Positions 1 through 7,047 of a stretch of 64,000 nucleotides of DNA are shown here, piece by piece. The notes below the pieces were generated by a model. The model was given only the letters and a program-made list of their open reading frames with translations. It was not told the origin of the DNA and ran no database searches. Every line of letters begins with the position of its first letter. The stretch's first letter is position 1. The stretch covers positions 3,044,325-3,108,324 of the forward strand of contig JANCMB010000001.1 in assembly GCA_031317595.1 (NCBI GenBank). The letters are read 5' to 3'. The stretch comes from Glutamicibacter sp. PS (GTDB lineage Bacteria; Actinomycetota; Actinomycetes; Actinomycetales; Micrococcaceae). The translations under genes were made by a program, and so were the position numbers.

Positions 1-109
1 GACGTGCCAGCTCCGCATCAATACGAGCCGCCACCTCCGGATCCAACTCCGCCAAGGACTGCGTCAACGACGCCGGGGCAAGAGATTCAAACTGAGCTTG
101 CTGTGTCAT
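1..109 (-). CDS. glyA: Serine hydroxymethyltransferase, N-terminal fragment
   Basis: Only the first 36 codons are inside the window; the gene continues past the left edge. The translated start, with the segment LAELDPEVAARIDAEL, matches the conserved N-terminus of GlyA, the PLP enzyme that interconverts serine and glycine with tetrahydrofolate and methylene-THF. The ATG is at 109-107. Its position at the end of a betaine-demethylation island suggests a role in turning the glycine and methylene-THF produced there into serine. No catalytic residue is visible in the fragment, so the call rests on the N-terminal match plus context. Confidence 0.75.
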   Translation of the reverse strand, partial: MTQQAQFESLAPASLTQSLAELDPEVAARIDAELAR

Positions 110-121
110 CGCGTGTCTTCC

Positions 122-149
122 AATCTATGATCAACGACTGATATATCAA
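122..149 (-). promoter_or_regulatory. glyA promoter with overlapping palindromic operator
   Basis: Reading the minus strand there is a -35-like TTGATA (149-144), a 16-base spacer and a -10-like TAGATT (127-122), about 12 bases before the glyA ATG. The perfect palindrome TGATATATCA (139-148) overlaps the -35. The same motif recurs upstream of purU/gntR1 (2868), gntR2 (3723) and pntA (14963). Repressor binding here would block the -35. The assignment to the neighbouring GntR proteins is inference. Confidence 0.5.
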
Positions 150-249
150 GAACTGATCACAATCGTATGTGTCATGCATCATAGGGTCAAGAGGAGTAGC
201 CAACCATTTTTAAATGACTTCATCTCGGCACTCCCAGGCGGCGAATCTT

Positions 250-265
250 CCCCGGAATTCCGGGG
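250..265. repeat. Short perfect palindrome between glyA and folD
   Basis: CCCCGGAATTCCGGGG is a perfect 16-base palindrome in the gap between the folD stop and glyA. It could add a second hairpin to the folD-operon end. It has no T-tract on either strand, so its role is uncertain. Confidence 0.4.
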
Positions 266-306
266 GTTCCGGCACCTAATGCAGCAAAAATTCGATCGGC
301 ATATGA

Positions 307-344
307 CAAGACCCCCGGAAGAACATGTTCTTCCGGGGGTCTTG
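307..344 (-). terminator. Large perfect hairpin after folD
   Basis: Positions 307-325 and 326-344 are perfect reverse complements, giving a 19-base-pair arm on each side (the realistic loop is about AACATGTT). It begins 15 bases beyond the folD stop codon and is the probable end of the purU-fchA-folD transcript. No clear U-run follows, so it may end transcription in the U-poor manner common in actinomycetes, or protect the 3' end. Confidence 0.6.
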
Positions 345-358
345 AGGCAGCGAGGTCT

Positions 359-1273
359 TTACCAGCTGCCGCTCCACGGCTCGGCGACCAAGGGCGCGTC
401 GGATACCCAACGCTCGGCGCAGGGCCGGCCGAGGCGAAGCGCCGACTCGACGACATGCAGGAGCAACAGCGACGTTGTCACCGTTCCCACACCGCCCGGT
501 ACGGGCGTGACGGCCTGAGCAGCCTCGGTCGCCGCGGCGTAGTCAACGTCGCCGACAAGGTTGCCCTGCTCATCGACATTGGTTCCCACATCGATCACCA
601 CGGCCTGCGGATTCAGGTGCTCGGCGGTAATGAGGTCCCTGCTGCCCGCAGCGGCCACCACGATGTCGGCCCGGCGCGTATGCGCGGCCAAATCGACTGT
701 GCGCGAGTGGCAGGCCGTCACGGTAGCGTGACGGTTCAGCAGCAGCTGCATCACCGGTCGGCCGATCACCATTGAACGGCCCACGACGGCTACATCTTGC
801 CCCGCGATGGGGACCTCATAGTGATCCAGGATCTCGATAACCGCACGCGCCGTGGCCGGCGCGTAGGCCGGAAGCCCAGCGGAGAGACACCCAAAGCTCA
901 TGGGGTTGACCCCATCAATGTCTTTTTCCACCGCAATATGCGAGGCCAGAATCTCCAGGGATGCGCCCTCGGGCAAAGGGGTCTGCAGAATAATGCCGTG
1001 GACTTCGCGATCGGCACTAAGCCGATTCAACGTCTCGGCAATGATCTGCACCGTGGCCCGACTACCCAAATCATGCACATCGCAGGCTATGCCTGCGCGA
1101 TGAGCTGACTGCTCGATAGAGCGGACATACCATTGAGTCGCACCGTTGTCGGTGGCCACCACGATGGCAAGCTTCGGCTTTACATTCGACTGTTGGAGCT
1201 GTTCGACCTTCTGGGCCACTTCTTCGCGGATGCGCGCGGCCACAGGCTTTCCGCCTAGCACATGAGCCGTCAT
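359..1273 (-). CDS. folD: Methylene-THF dehydrogenase FolD lacking the cyclohydrolase lysine
   Basis: 304 residues, usual for FolD. Conserved blocks visible are IILQTPLP (about 94-101), EKDIDGVNP (about 116-124), the NADP-fold GRSMVIGRP and the signature TPVPGGVGTVT near the C-terminus. FolD normally oxidises 5,10-methylene-THF to methenyl-THF and hydrolyses that to 10-formyl-THF. The YxxxK active-site motif reads YVRSI here: the lysine (E. coli Lys54) is Ile53 (codon ATC at 1117-1115). Family knowledge says this lysine is essential for the cyclohydrolase step, so the protein is probably dehydrogenase only. It overlaps fchA by ATGA, and fchA would supply the missing activity. Likely function: oxidation of methylene-THF released by dimethylglycine/sarcosine oxidation. 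Confidence 0.9.
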   Translation of the reverse strand: MTAHVLGGKPVAARIREEVAQKVEQLQQSNVKPKLAIVVATDNGATQWYVRSIEQSAHRAGIACDVHDLGSRATVQIIAETLNRLSADREVHGIILQTPLPEGASLEILASHIAVEKDIDGVNPMSFGCLSAGLPAYAPATARAVIEILDHYEVPIAGQDVAVVGRSMVIGRPVMQLLLNRHATVTACHSRTVDLAAHTRRADIVVAAAGSRDLITAEHLNPQAVVIDVGTNVDEQGNLVGDVDYAAATEAAQAVTPVPGGVGTVTTSLLLLHVVESALRLGRPCAERWVSDAPLVAEPWSGSW

Positions 1274-1893
1274 GCCGCGACCACCTGACGCACACCACGA
1301 GCCACATCTTCCGCGTCAATTACGGCCCGCTCCCCGAGCGCCACACAGGCGCGCAGTTTTGCCCCGACCTCGGGGTCTCGGATTTCGGCGATGTTGATCT
1401 CCAAGGTAGCCAAGGAGGTGCCAATGGCGGCACGCGCAGATTCCGCGGCCACCGCCACGTCACTGAGCACATTGGGATTACCGAAGTCCTTGAGTTCAGA
1501 GCATAGATCGATCAGCTCGATGGACAACGCCACTAAACGCTGGGGCGGGCGACTGGCCAGGCCCAGCGCCTGCTGTATCTGCGCCGTCTTCGCAGCCTTC
1601 TCCGCTTCCGTGGTAGCCGGTAGTCGGTAGGCAGCAATGACCGAGGCGAAAGCGGTCTCGTCCTCATCTGCAGCACTCAGGGACAGAGTGATCAGCTCCT
1701 GCGCGCGGGCCGCCATGGCTTGAGCGCGCGCCTCGTGGGCTTTGAACTTTTCACCGGTGCTATACAGCGCCACCATGCTGACCAACGCAGCACCCTGAGC
1801 TGCATGCAGGGCACCCACCGCGCCTCCGCCGGGAGTTGGCGCGCGTGAGGCCAATCGTTCCAGATACGCGCCAATAGGCTCGTCTTTAATCAT
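1270..1893 (-). CDS. fchA: Methenyl-THF cyclohydrolase, FTCD_C/FchA family
   Basis: 207 residues, the length of stand-alone FchA-type proteins. The N-terminal APTPGGGAVGAL glycine-rich turn and the later EINIAEI segment mark the formiminotransferase-cyclodeaminase C-terminal fold. The expected reaction is methenyl-THF + water to 10-formyl-THF. Its stop overlaps the folD ATG by four bases (1270-1273), so the two are translationally coupled. Because this FolD lacks its cyclohydrolase lysine, FchA is inferred to be the working cyclohydrolase. A cyclodeaminase acting on formimino-THF is the alternative within the family, but no histidine-degradation or glutamate formiminotransferase gene is nearby. 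Confidence 0.85.
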   Translation of the reverse strand: MIKDEPIGAYLERLASRAPTPGGGAVGALHAAQGAALVSMVALYSTGEKFKAHEARAQAMAARAQELITLSLSAADEDETAFASVIAAYRLPATTEAEKAAKTAQIQQALGLASRPPQRLVALSIELIDLCSELKDFGNPNVLSDVAVAAESARAAIGTSLATLEINIAEIRDPEVGAKLRACVALGERAVIDAEDVARGVRQVVAA

Positions 1894-1924
1894 CGAGTAC
1901 TCCTGCTCATTCTTTCTTTATGGC

Positions 1925-2827
1925 CTAACGGAAAACCACGGTGCTTGCACCGTCGCGTAGTACGCGATGTTCGCAGTGCCACTTCACGGCACGCGAGAGA
2001 GCCAACACTTCCGCATCCTGGCCCACGGAGGCCAGGTTTTTCGGAGAGTACGTGTGGTCGACGCGGATGACCTCTTGCTCAATAATTGGGCCTTCATCCA
2101 GGTCGGCGGTGACATAGTGCGCGGTGGCACCAATTAGCTTCACGCCGCGGGAATGGGCCTGGTGGTAGGGGCGGGCACCCTTGAAACCAGGCAGGAAGGA
2201 GTGGTGAATGTTGATGGCCCGCCCCTCGAGCTTCCGGCACAGGTCATCCGAAAGTACCTGCATGTAACGGGCGAGCACTACGAGATCGATATTGTATTGC
2301 TCCACCAGCTCCAGCAGACGCGCCTCGGCAGCTTCCTTGGTATCGGGCTGCACGGGAATGTGCACGAAGGGTAGACCCGCCGACTCCGCCATCGGGCGCA
2401 GATCTTCGTGGTTCGACACCACGAGGGCCACCTCGCCGCCGAGCTGCCCGTTACGATCCTTGAAGATCAGGTCGTTGAGGCAGTGGCCGGCCTTGGAGAC
2501 CATCACCAGTAGCTGCGGAGCTTTTTGGTCATAGAAGTTGTAGGTCAGGCCAAACCATGACGCCGTATCCAGGAAGTCATCGGCGAGCGTTTCGGTCGCC
2601 AGACCCACCGGCCCGGTGAATGACGTGCGCCCATGTAGGGTGCCATTCTCCGTGTCATCAAACTGCTGATGCTGTCGAATATTGCATCCCTTTTCAAGGA
2701 GGAAAGTGGTGACAGCGTGGATAATTCCAGGGCGATCAAGGCCGGAAAAAGTTAAGATGAAAGTAGGCGATTCGACGCTACCTTCCCAGATTTCCAGATC
2801 TTTATCGGCGGGCTGAAGAAGCTCCAT
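1925..2827 (-). CDS. purU: Formyltetrahydrofolate deformylase
   Basis: 300 residues. An N-terminal ACT domain (about 20-95, with SGLDRPGIIHAVT) is followed by a formyltransferase-fold domain. The catalytic set is visible as Asn206 and His208 in NIHHSFLPGFKGARPYH and Asp244 in ADLDEGP. PurU hydrolyses 10-formyl-THF to formate and THF, which regenerates THF for folate-dependent demethylases and passes carbon to formate dehydrogenase. It is the first gene of the purU-fchA-folD unit (31 bases before fchA). GGAG lies 6 bases before the ATG. In Arthrobacter, genes for dimethylglycine and sarcosine degradation are known to cluster with purU and folD. Confidence 0.93.
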   Translation of the reverse strand: MELLQPADKDLEIWEGSVESPTFILTFSGLDRPGIIHAVTTFLLEKGCNIRQHQQFDDTENGTLHGRTSFTGPVGLATETLADDFLDTASWFGLTYNFYDQKAPQLLVMVSKAGHCLNDLIFKDRNGQLGGEVALVVSNHEDLRPMAESAGLPFVHIPVQPDTKEAAEARLLELVEQYNIDLVVLARYMQVLSDDLCRKLEGRAINIHHSFLPGFKGARPYHQAHSRGVKLIGATAHYVTADLDEGPIIEQEVIRVDHTYSPKNLASVGQDAEVLALSRAVKWHCEHRVLRDGASTVVFR

Positions 2828-2867
2828 TGGGACTCCAGACTTATAGATACACCAGAGTGTGCATGAC

Positions 2868-2877
2868 TGATATATTA
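2868..2877. promoter_or_regulatory. TRATATATYA operator between purU and gntR1
   Basis: TGATATATTA sits in the divergent purU/gntR1 spacer; the wider GACTGATATAT (2865-2875) is identical to 136-146 upstream of glyA. On the plus strand it falls between a possible -35 (ATGACT, 2863) and -10 (GATAGT, 2886), so a bound regulator could repress gntR1 and control purU together. Inferred target of one or both GntR proteins. Confidence 0.5.
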
Positions 2878-2955
2878 GAGGTTAAGATAGTCTAGAGCGC
2901 AGAAAGAACAGGGGTCAATAGCCTGAGGAAAATCTGCGAAAGGGGCGGCGAGAAC

Positions 2956-3633
2956 GTGTCGTACTTTGCCATGGACCGGACTGCCGGCACCGAGACATCT
3001 TTGGCGGACAAGGCCTACGCAGCAATCCAGCGCAAGCTCCTCTTTCTCGAAATCGCCCCGGGCGAGGCAATCCACGATGCCAAGTTGGCCGAGGAATTCG
3101 GCATGGGACGCACCCCCGTGCGAGAGGCGCTCAAGCGACTCGAGGTGGACCGGCTGGTCATCAGCTATCCCAAACGCGGCACGTTCGCCACGCGCGTGGA
3201 GATTACCGACCTGTCCTATATCTCTGAAGTACGCACGCTCCTGGAGCCCATGGCCGCCGCGCGCGCCGCTAGGGTCGCTTCCCCAGAGCAGCGTGCCGGG
3301 CTCAAGAACCTCATCGAGCAGCTCAAATCCTTCGATATCGAAGAGGCGACAACCACCGAAGTTCTCGAATGCGACGCTTCGATTCACCGAGCAATCTACA
3401 GTGCTGCCGGGAATCCACACCTCGAGGATTCACTGATTCGCTACAACAATTTGGCCACTCGCATCTGGTGCCTCGTTATCGAACGCTTACCCCGCGTGGC
3501 AGACCACGTCAGCGAAAGTGTTGCGCTGCTCCAAGCCATTATCGATGGCGATGAAGATAAGGCCAGTGAACTCGCCCACCACCACGTTTCCGACTTTGAG
3601 TCCTCGGTCCACAGCGCACTGTTTAGCGGATAG
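2956..3633 (+). CDS. GntR-family regulator, FCD type (first of two)
   Basis: 225 residues from a GTG start. The N-terminal winged helix-turn-helix (about 15-80) contains the GntR hallmark MGRTPVREALKRLE and the wing SYPKRGTFA. An FCD effector domain follows, with Asp and His in CDASIHRAIY and a later HHHVSDFE, the usual metal/effector pocket of this class. It is divergent from purU and is followed by a close paralogue, so it is a good candidate for control of the one-carbon genes. The effector is unknown; an organic acid such as glyoxylate or formate would fit the family but is not shown. Confidence 0.88.
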   Translation: MSYFAMDRTAGTETSLADKAYAAIQRKLLFLEIAPGEAIHDAKLAEEFGMGRTPVREALKRLEVDRLVISYPKRGTFATRVEITDLSYISEVRTLLEPMAAARAARVASPEQRAGLKNLIEQLKSFDIEEATTTEVLECDASIHRAIYSAAGNPHLEDSLIRYNNLATRIWCLVIERLPRVADHVSESVALLQAIIDGDEDKASELAHHHVSDFESSVHSALFSG

Positions 3634-3722
3634 CCCTTTCAGGGCTGCTAGCTTGGCAAATCCTGGGCAAGCACTCCCCGAAAAGGCAATTAAGCGCTAG
3701 TGTGTGACTCAATAGAATTCTC

Positions 3723-3732
3723 TAATACATCA
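3723..3732. promoter_or_regulatory. TRATATATYA-like operator upstream of gntR2
   Basis: TAATACATCA, embedded in CTCTAATACATCA (3720-3732). This matches 12 of 13 bases of the reverse complement of the purU/gntR1 site. It lies 25 bases before gntR2, suggesting that the second regulator belongs to the same regulon. Confidence 0.4.
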
Positions 3733-3756
3733 ATAGTGAGATGAGAGGCATATCAG

Positions 3757-4419
3757 GTGTCCATCACAGTCCAGAAACCCAGCGCCAGCGATAAATCAAT
3801 GGCCGAACACGCCTATGAATCGCTGCGCGATCAACTCATCCTCTTGGACATCGCCCCGGGACAGCCGATTCACGAAGCTCAGCTCGCAGCCGACCTAAAC
3901 GTTGGGCGCACTCCGATTCGCGAAGCACTCAAGCGTTTGGAGACCGATCACCTGGTGGTTTCCTACCCACGACGCGGCACCTTCGCCACCGCCGTTGAAT
4001 TCCGTGAACTCTCGCAAATTTCAGAAATCCGCCAGCGCCTCGAGCCGCTGGCCGTTCGCAATGCCGCACTGAACCCAGACGCGGCCATTCGCACCGAAAT
4101 CGCTGAACAGTTAGAGCGGATCGATGCACTAGGTGAGATCAACGATCAGCGTAGCCTATTGCTCACGGACATGCATATTCACCGTCTCATTTATAAGGCA
4201 TGCGATAACACGCACCTTGAAGAGACGCTGGTGAGACTCGACAGCTTAGTTACCCGCATTTGGTGCCTGGTGATCGACCAGCTGCCCGACATTGCCGGAC
4301 ACATCCGGGAGCACTCCGGGCTACTGCGCGCAATTCTCGACGGCGATGCAGACCGGGCCGCGGAATTAGTATCGAGCCATGTGCGCAACTTTGAAGCCGC
4401 CATCCGCCAGACCCTTTAG
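3757..4419 (+). CDS. GntR-family regulator, FCD type (second of two)
   Basis: 220 residues from a GTG start; clearly paralogous to the gene just upstream. It has the same VGRTPIREALKRLE helix and SYPRRGTFAT wing, and the shared FCD segment TRIWCLVI with flanking Asp/His residues. The pair may act on the same operator with different effectors, or as a heterodimer; both are inference. A GC-rich hairpin closes the gene at 4435-4480. Confidence 0.87.
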   Translation: MSITVQKPSASDKSMAEHAYESLRDQLILLDIAPGQPIHEAQLAADLNVGRTPIREALKRLETDHLVVSYPRRGTFATAVEFRELSQISEIRQRLEPLAVRNAALNPDAAIRTEIAEQLERIDALGEINDQRSLLLTDMHIHRLIYKACDNTHLEETLVRLDSLVTRIWCLVIDQLPDIAGHIREHSGLLRAILDGDADRAAELVSSHVRNFEAAIRQTL

Positions 4420-4434
4420 CACCCCCTTAACTCA

Positions 4435-4480
4435 CAGCGCCGCCAGGGCACGGCAAGATAGCCGTGCGCTGGCGGCGCTG
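4435..4480 (+). terminator. Hairpin after gntR2
   Basis: CAGCGCCGCCAG (4435-4446) pairs perfectly with CTGGCGGCGCTG (4469-4480), with a second short pairing in the loop (CACGGC/GCCGTG). There is no U-tract. Probable end of the gntR transcript. Confidence 0.55.
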
Positions 4481-4540
4481 TGACGTCACGACAGGGTGCA
4501 CCCACAAGCTTCTGCGAGCGGGGTCTAGGGCATGACAAAA

Positions 4541-4570
4541 GAGGTGGATCGGGTTGCTCCGATCCACCTC
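4541..4570 (-). terminator. Rho-independent terminator of the formaldehyde dehydrogenase gene
   Basis: GAGGTGGATCGG and CCGATCCACCTC (4541-4552 with 4559-4570) form a perfect 12-bp stem with a 6-base loop. On the minus strand it is followed by TTTTG. It lies 17 bases past the stop of the minus-strand dehydrogenase gene. Confidence 0.75.
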
Positions 4571-4586
4571 TTAAGCAGTGGGGATA

Positions 4587-5801
4587 TTAGCGACGAATCA
4601 TACCGTGCGGATCCAGCACGAACTTCTGAGCCGCACCCTCGTCGAAGGCGGCGTAGCCCTGCGGAGCCTCGGACAACGGGATCGCGGTCGCGTTCACATT
4701 CTTGGCAATCGACACCTTGTCGTTCAGGATCGCCTGCATCAGGCCACGGTGGTACTTCATGACCGGGCACTGACCGGTCACGAAGGTGTGGGACTTAGCC
4801 CAGCCCAGGCCGAAGCTCATCGACAACGAGCCCACCTTGGCAGCTTCGTCCACGGCACCTGGGTCACCGGTGACATAGAGACCCGGAATACCGATGGAGC
4901 CACCGGCACGGGTGATGTCCATCATCGAGTTAAGCACCGTGGCCGGCTGCTCGCTGGCTGCACCGTGGCCGTGGCCACGAGCCTCGAAGCCCACTGCGTC
5001 AATCGCGCAGTCAACCTCGGGAACGCCGAGCAGCTGCTCGATCTGGTCCTTCGGGTCGCCCAGCGAGACGTCGATGGTTTCGCACCCGAAGCTGCGCGCC
5101 TGCGCCAGGCGATCGGCGTTCAGGTCACCAACAATGACAACGGCTGCACCGAGGAGCTGCGCCGAGGTGGCAGCGGCAAGGCCCACCGGACCGGCGCCGG
5201 CCACGTACACGGTCGAACCTACGGTCACGCCAGCGCCGACCGCGCCATGGAAACCAGTTGGGAAGATGTCCGAAAGCATGGTCAGGTCGAGGATCTTCTC
5301 CAGGGCCTGGTCACGATCCGGGAACTTCAGGGCGTTCCAGTCTGCGTAGGGCACCAGAACGTACTCGGCCTGGCCGCCGACCCAGCCACCCATGTCGACG
5401 TAGCCGTAGGCCGATCCGGGGCGATCCGGGTTGACGTTCAGGCAAATGCCGGTCTGTCCCTCTTTACAGTTGCGGCAACGTCCGCAGGAGATGTTGAAGG
5501 GAACCGAAACCATGTCGCCGACCTTGAGGAACTCGACGTCGGGACCGACCTCGACCACTTCACCGGTGATCTCGTGCCCGAGGACTAGGCCTTCTGGTGC
5601 GGTGGTGCGACCGCGCACCATGTGCTGGTCAGAACCGCAGATGTTGGTGGCCACCGTGCGCAGAATGACGCCGTGCGGGACCTTTCGACCAACGTTTGCC
5701 GGGTTGACGCCCGGGCCGTCCTTCAGTTCGAACTCTGGGTAGGGGGTGTCGATCAGCTCGACTTTGCCTGGACCGGCGTAGCTGACTGCCAAGTTGCTCA
5801 T
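4587..5801 (-). CDS. fdhA: Glutathione-independent formaldehyde dehydrogenase
   Basis: Zinc alcohol-dehydrogenase superfamily, 404 residues from the chosen ATG at 5801; a longer frame reaches 5858, but AAGGTGG stands 5 bases before 5801. Catalytic zinc residues are in NICGSDQHM (Cys55) and GHEITG (His76). Four structural-zinc cysteines lie at 106, 109, 112 and 120. The Rossmann turn is VAGAGPVGLAA. The long loop SAYGYVDMGGWVGGQAEY and EARGHGHG are characteristic of Pseudomonas putida FdhA, which carries tightly bound NAD and oxidises formaldehyde to formate without a thiol cofactor. It would detoxify formaldehyde released by the adjacent betaine monooxygenase. Confidence 0.93.
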   Translation of the reverse strand: MSNLAVSYAGPGKVELIDTPYPEFELKDGPGVNPANVGRKVPHGVILRTVATNICGSDQHMVRGRTTAPEGLVLGHEITGEVVEVGPDVEFLKVGDMVSVPFNISCGRCRNCKEGQTGICLNVNPDRPGSAYGYVDMGGWVGGQAEYVLVPYADWNALKFPDRDQALEKILDLTMLSDIFPTGFHGAVGAGVTVGSTVYVAGAGPVGLAAATSAQLLGAAVVIVGDLNADRLAQARSFGCETIDVSLGDPKDQIEQLLGVPEVDCAIDAVGFEARGHGHGAASEQPATVLNSMMDITRAGGSIGIPGLYVTGDPGAVDEAAKVGSLSMSFGLGWAKSHTFVTGQCPVMKYHRGLMQAILNDKVSIAKNVNATAIPLSEAPQGYAAFDEGAAQKFVLDPHGMIRR

Positions 5802-5907
5802 TGTCCACCTTTTCTTCATTGAAATATCAGTTGGATACCTATTGGCGAATACCCCCAATCATGCCACTCGCTCAGTTGGTGTCAATACTCAGCGCAGGAA
5901 ATTTTTC

Positions 5908-6984
5908 CTACTCAGAGGTATGTTGATAATCATTCTCAATTAGCGCCAGCTCGTCTTCCGTCTTGTGCTCTTCGGCCAGACGTTCGGCCAGAATTACTCG
6001 GGCGTTACTCTGGAGCACTTCAAGCGATTGACGGATCACCGGGGACGACATGCTCCCCTTGCGGGCCACGGCAACAATGCGACGCGCAGGCTTGGCCCTG
6101 CCGGCAATACGCAAACGAGTAACATTCTCGGCCTGCCAGAGCGACGCCAAGCGCGGAACCAGCCCAACTCCCATGCCGGCACCAATGAAGGCCACCATGG
6201 TTTCCCATTCGACGGCCTCGTGAACCACCCGCGGCGTTGCGCCAATCATCGTGAAGGCGGCTGTGAACAGGGAGCGATAGACGGAACCGTGCACATCGGT
6301 AATCCAGTCATCCCCGGCCAACTCTTCGAGCGTGACCGAGTCCCGGGCCGCCAGCGGGTGACTCGAAGGCAGGATGACATCTAGCGGGTCATCGAGCAAC
6401 GGCGTCTGCTCGAAACGCTCCGCATCGGCGGGCTGCGCCTCAATATGCGAAGCAACAATAACCGCCACATCGATCCGTTCGGCCAGGAGCAATTCCAGGC
6501 AACGTTGCGGCTGGGCCTCCATCACGTGGACCGATAACTTCGGATGCGTCACCCGCAGGGAACTAACCAGCGGAGCCAGCAGATGGGCTGCTGCGGTTGA
6601 AAATCCACCAAGGCCTAAATTCGCCGGCAACTGACCGCCAGCGTGCATGGACTCGGCGCGCAGCTGCTCCCACTGCGACATAATTGCGTCAATTCCCGTC
6701 ACCAAGTGACGTCCCGTCGCGGTCAATCGCACCCCGCGACCGTCGCGTACAACAAGCTTCATATCGAGCGCTCGTTGCAATTCACGTATCTGCGCCGAGA
6801 CCGCAGAGGCCGAGTATCCGGTAAGGTCTGCGGTAGCGGCGATGGTACCAGTGGTGGCAAGCACCCTGAGGGTTTTGAGCCGTGCATCAATCATGCAACG
6901 AAACTGTACAGTTGCAGACACTTTCTTGCGCTTTTGTTTCAGCGCCAAAGTGCTTACCGTCAATTTAGAGGTGATTGCTGTCAC
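5908..6984 (-). CDS. LysR-family transcriptional regulator
   Basis: A LysR protein with an N-terminal winged helix (IAATADLTGYSASAVSAQIRELQRAL) and a periplasmic-binding-like effector domain (about 120-320, with GAGMGVGLVPRL). The start is open: GTG at 6984 has a strong GGGGGGAAG 5 bases upstream and adds 30 mostly basic residues to the usual LysR start, which would be ATG at 6894 with no clear ribosome site. It is divergent from gbcA across a 63-base gap, so it probably controls the betaine genes; in Pseudomonas that role is played by the AraC-type GbdR. The effector is unknown. Confidence 0.85.
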   Translation of the reverse strand: MTAITSKLTVSTLALKQKRKKVSATVQFRCMIDARLKTLRVLATTGTIAATADLTGYSASAVSAQIRELQRALDMKLVVRDGRGVRLTATGRHLVTGIDAIMSQWEQLRAESMHAGGQLPANLGLGGFSTAAAHLLAPLVSSLRVTHPKLSVHVMEAQPQRCLELLLAERIDVAVIVASHIEAQPADAERFEQTPLLDDPLDVILPSSHPLAARDSVTLEELAGDDWITDVHGSVYRSLFTAAFTMIGATPRVVHEAVEWETMVAFIGAGMGVGLVPRLASLWQAENVTRLRIAGRAKPARRIVAVARKGSMSSPVIRQSLEVLQSNARVILAERLAEEHKTEDELALIENDYQHTSE

Positions 6985-6998
6985 CTACTTCCCCCCTT

Positions 6999-7014
6999 AT
7001 AACTCCGTTCTTAT
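6999..7014. promoter_or_regulatory. Possible LysR box between lysR and gbcA
   Basis: ATAA-N8-TTAT is an inverted repeat containing the T-N11-A pattern expected of LysR sites, in the short divergent gap. Weak because the arms are only four bases. Confidence 0.25.
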
Positions 7015-7047
7015 GAACCCGTTCTCTGTGCATCTAGGAGTACGACA

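Noticed and set aside
307-344. Attachment site for an integrated element
   Set aside because: No integrase, second copy or tRNA is present; a transcript-end hairpin is simpler.
4578-5588. 336-codon open frame on the plus strand
   Set aside because: Antisense shadow of the formaldehyde dehydrogenase gene; its translation matches no family and the high GC gives long spurious frames.
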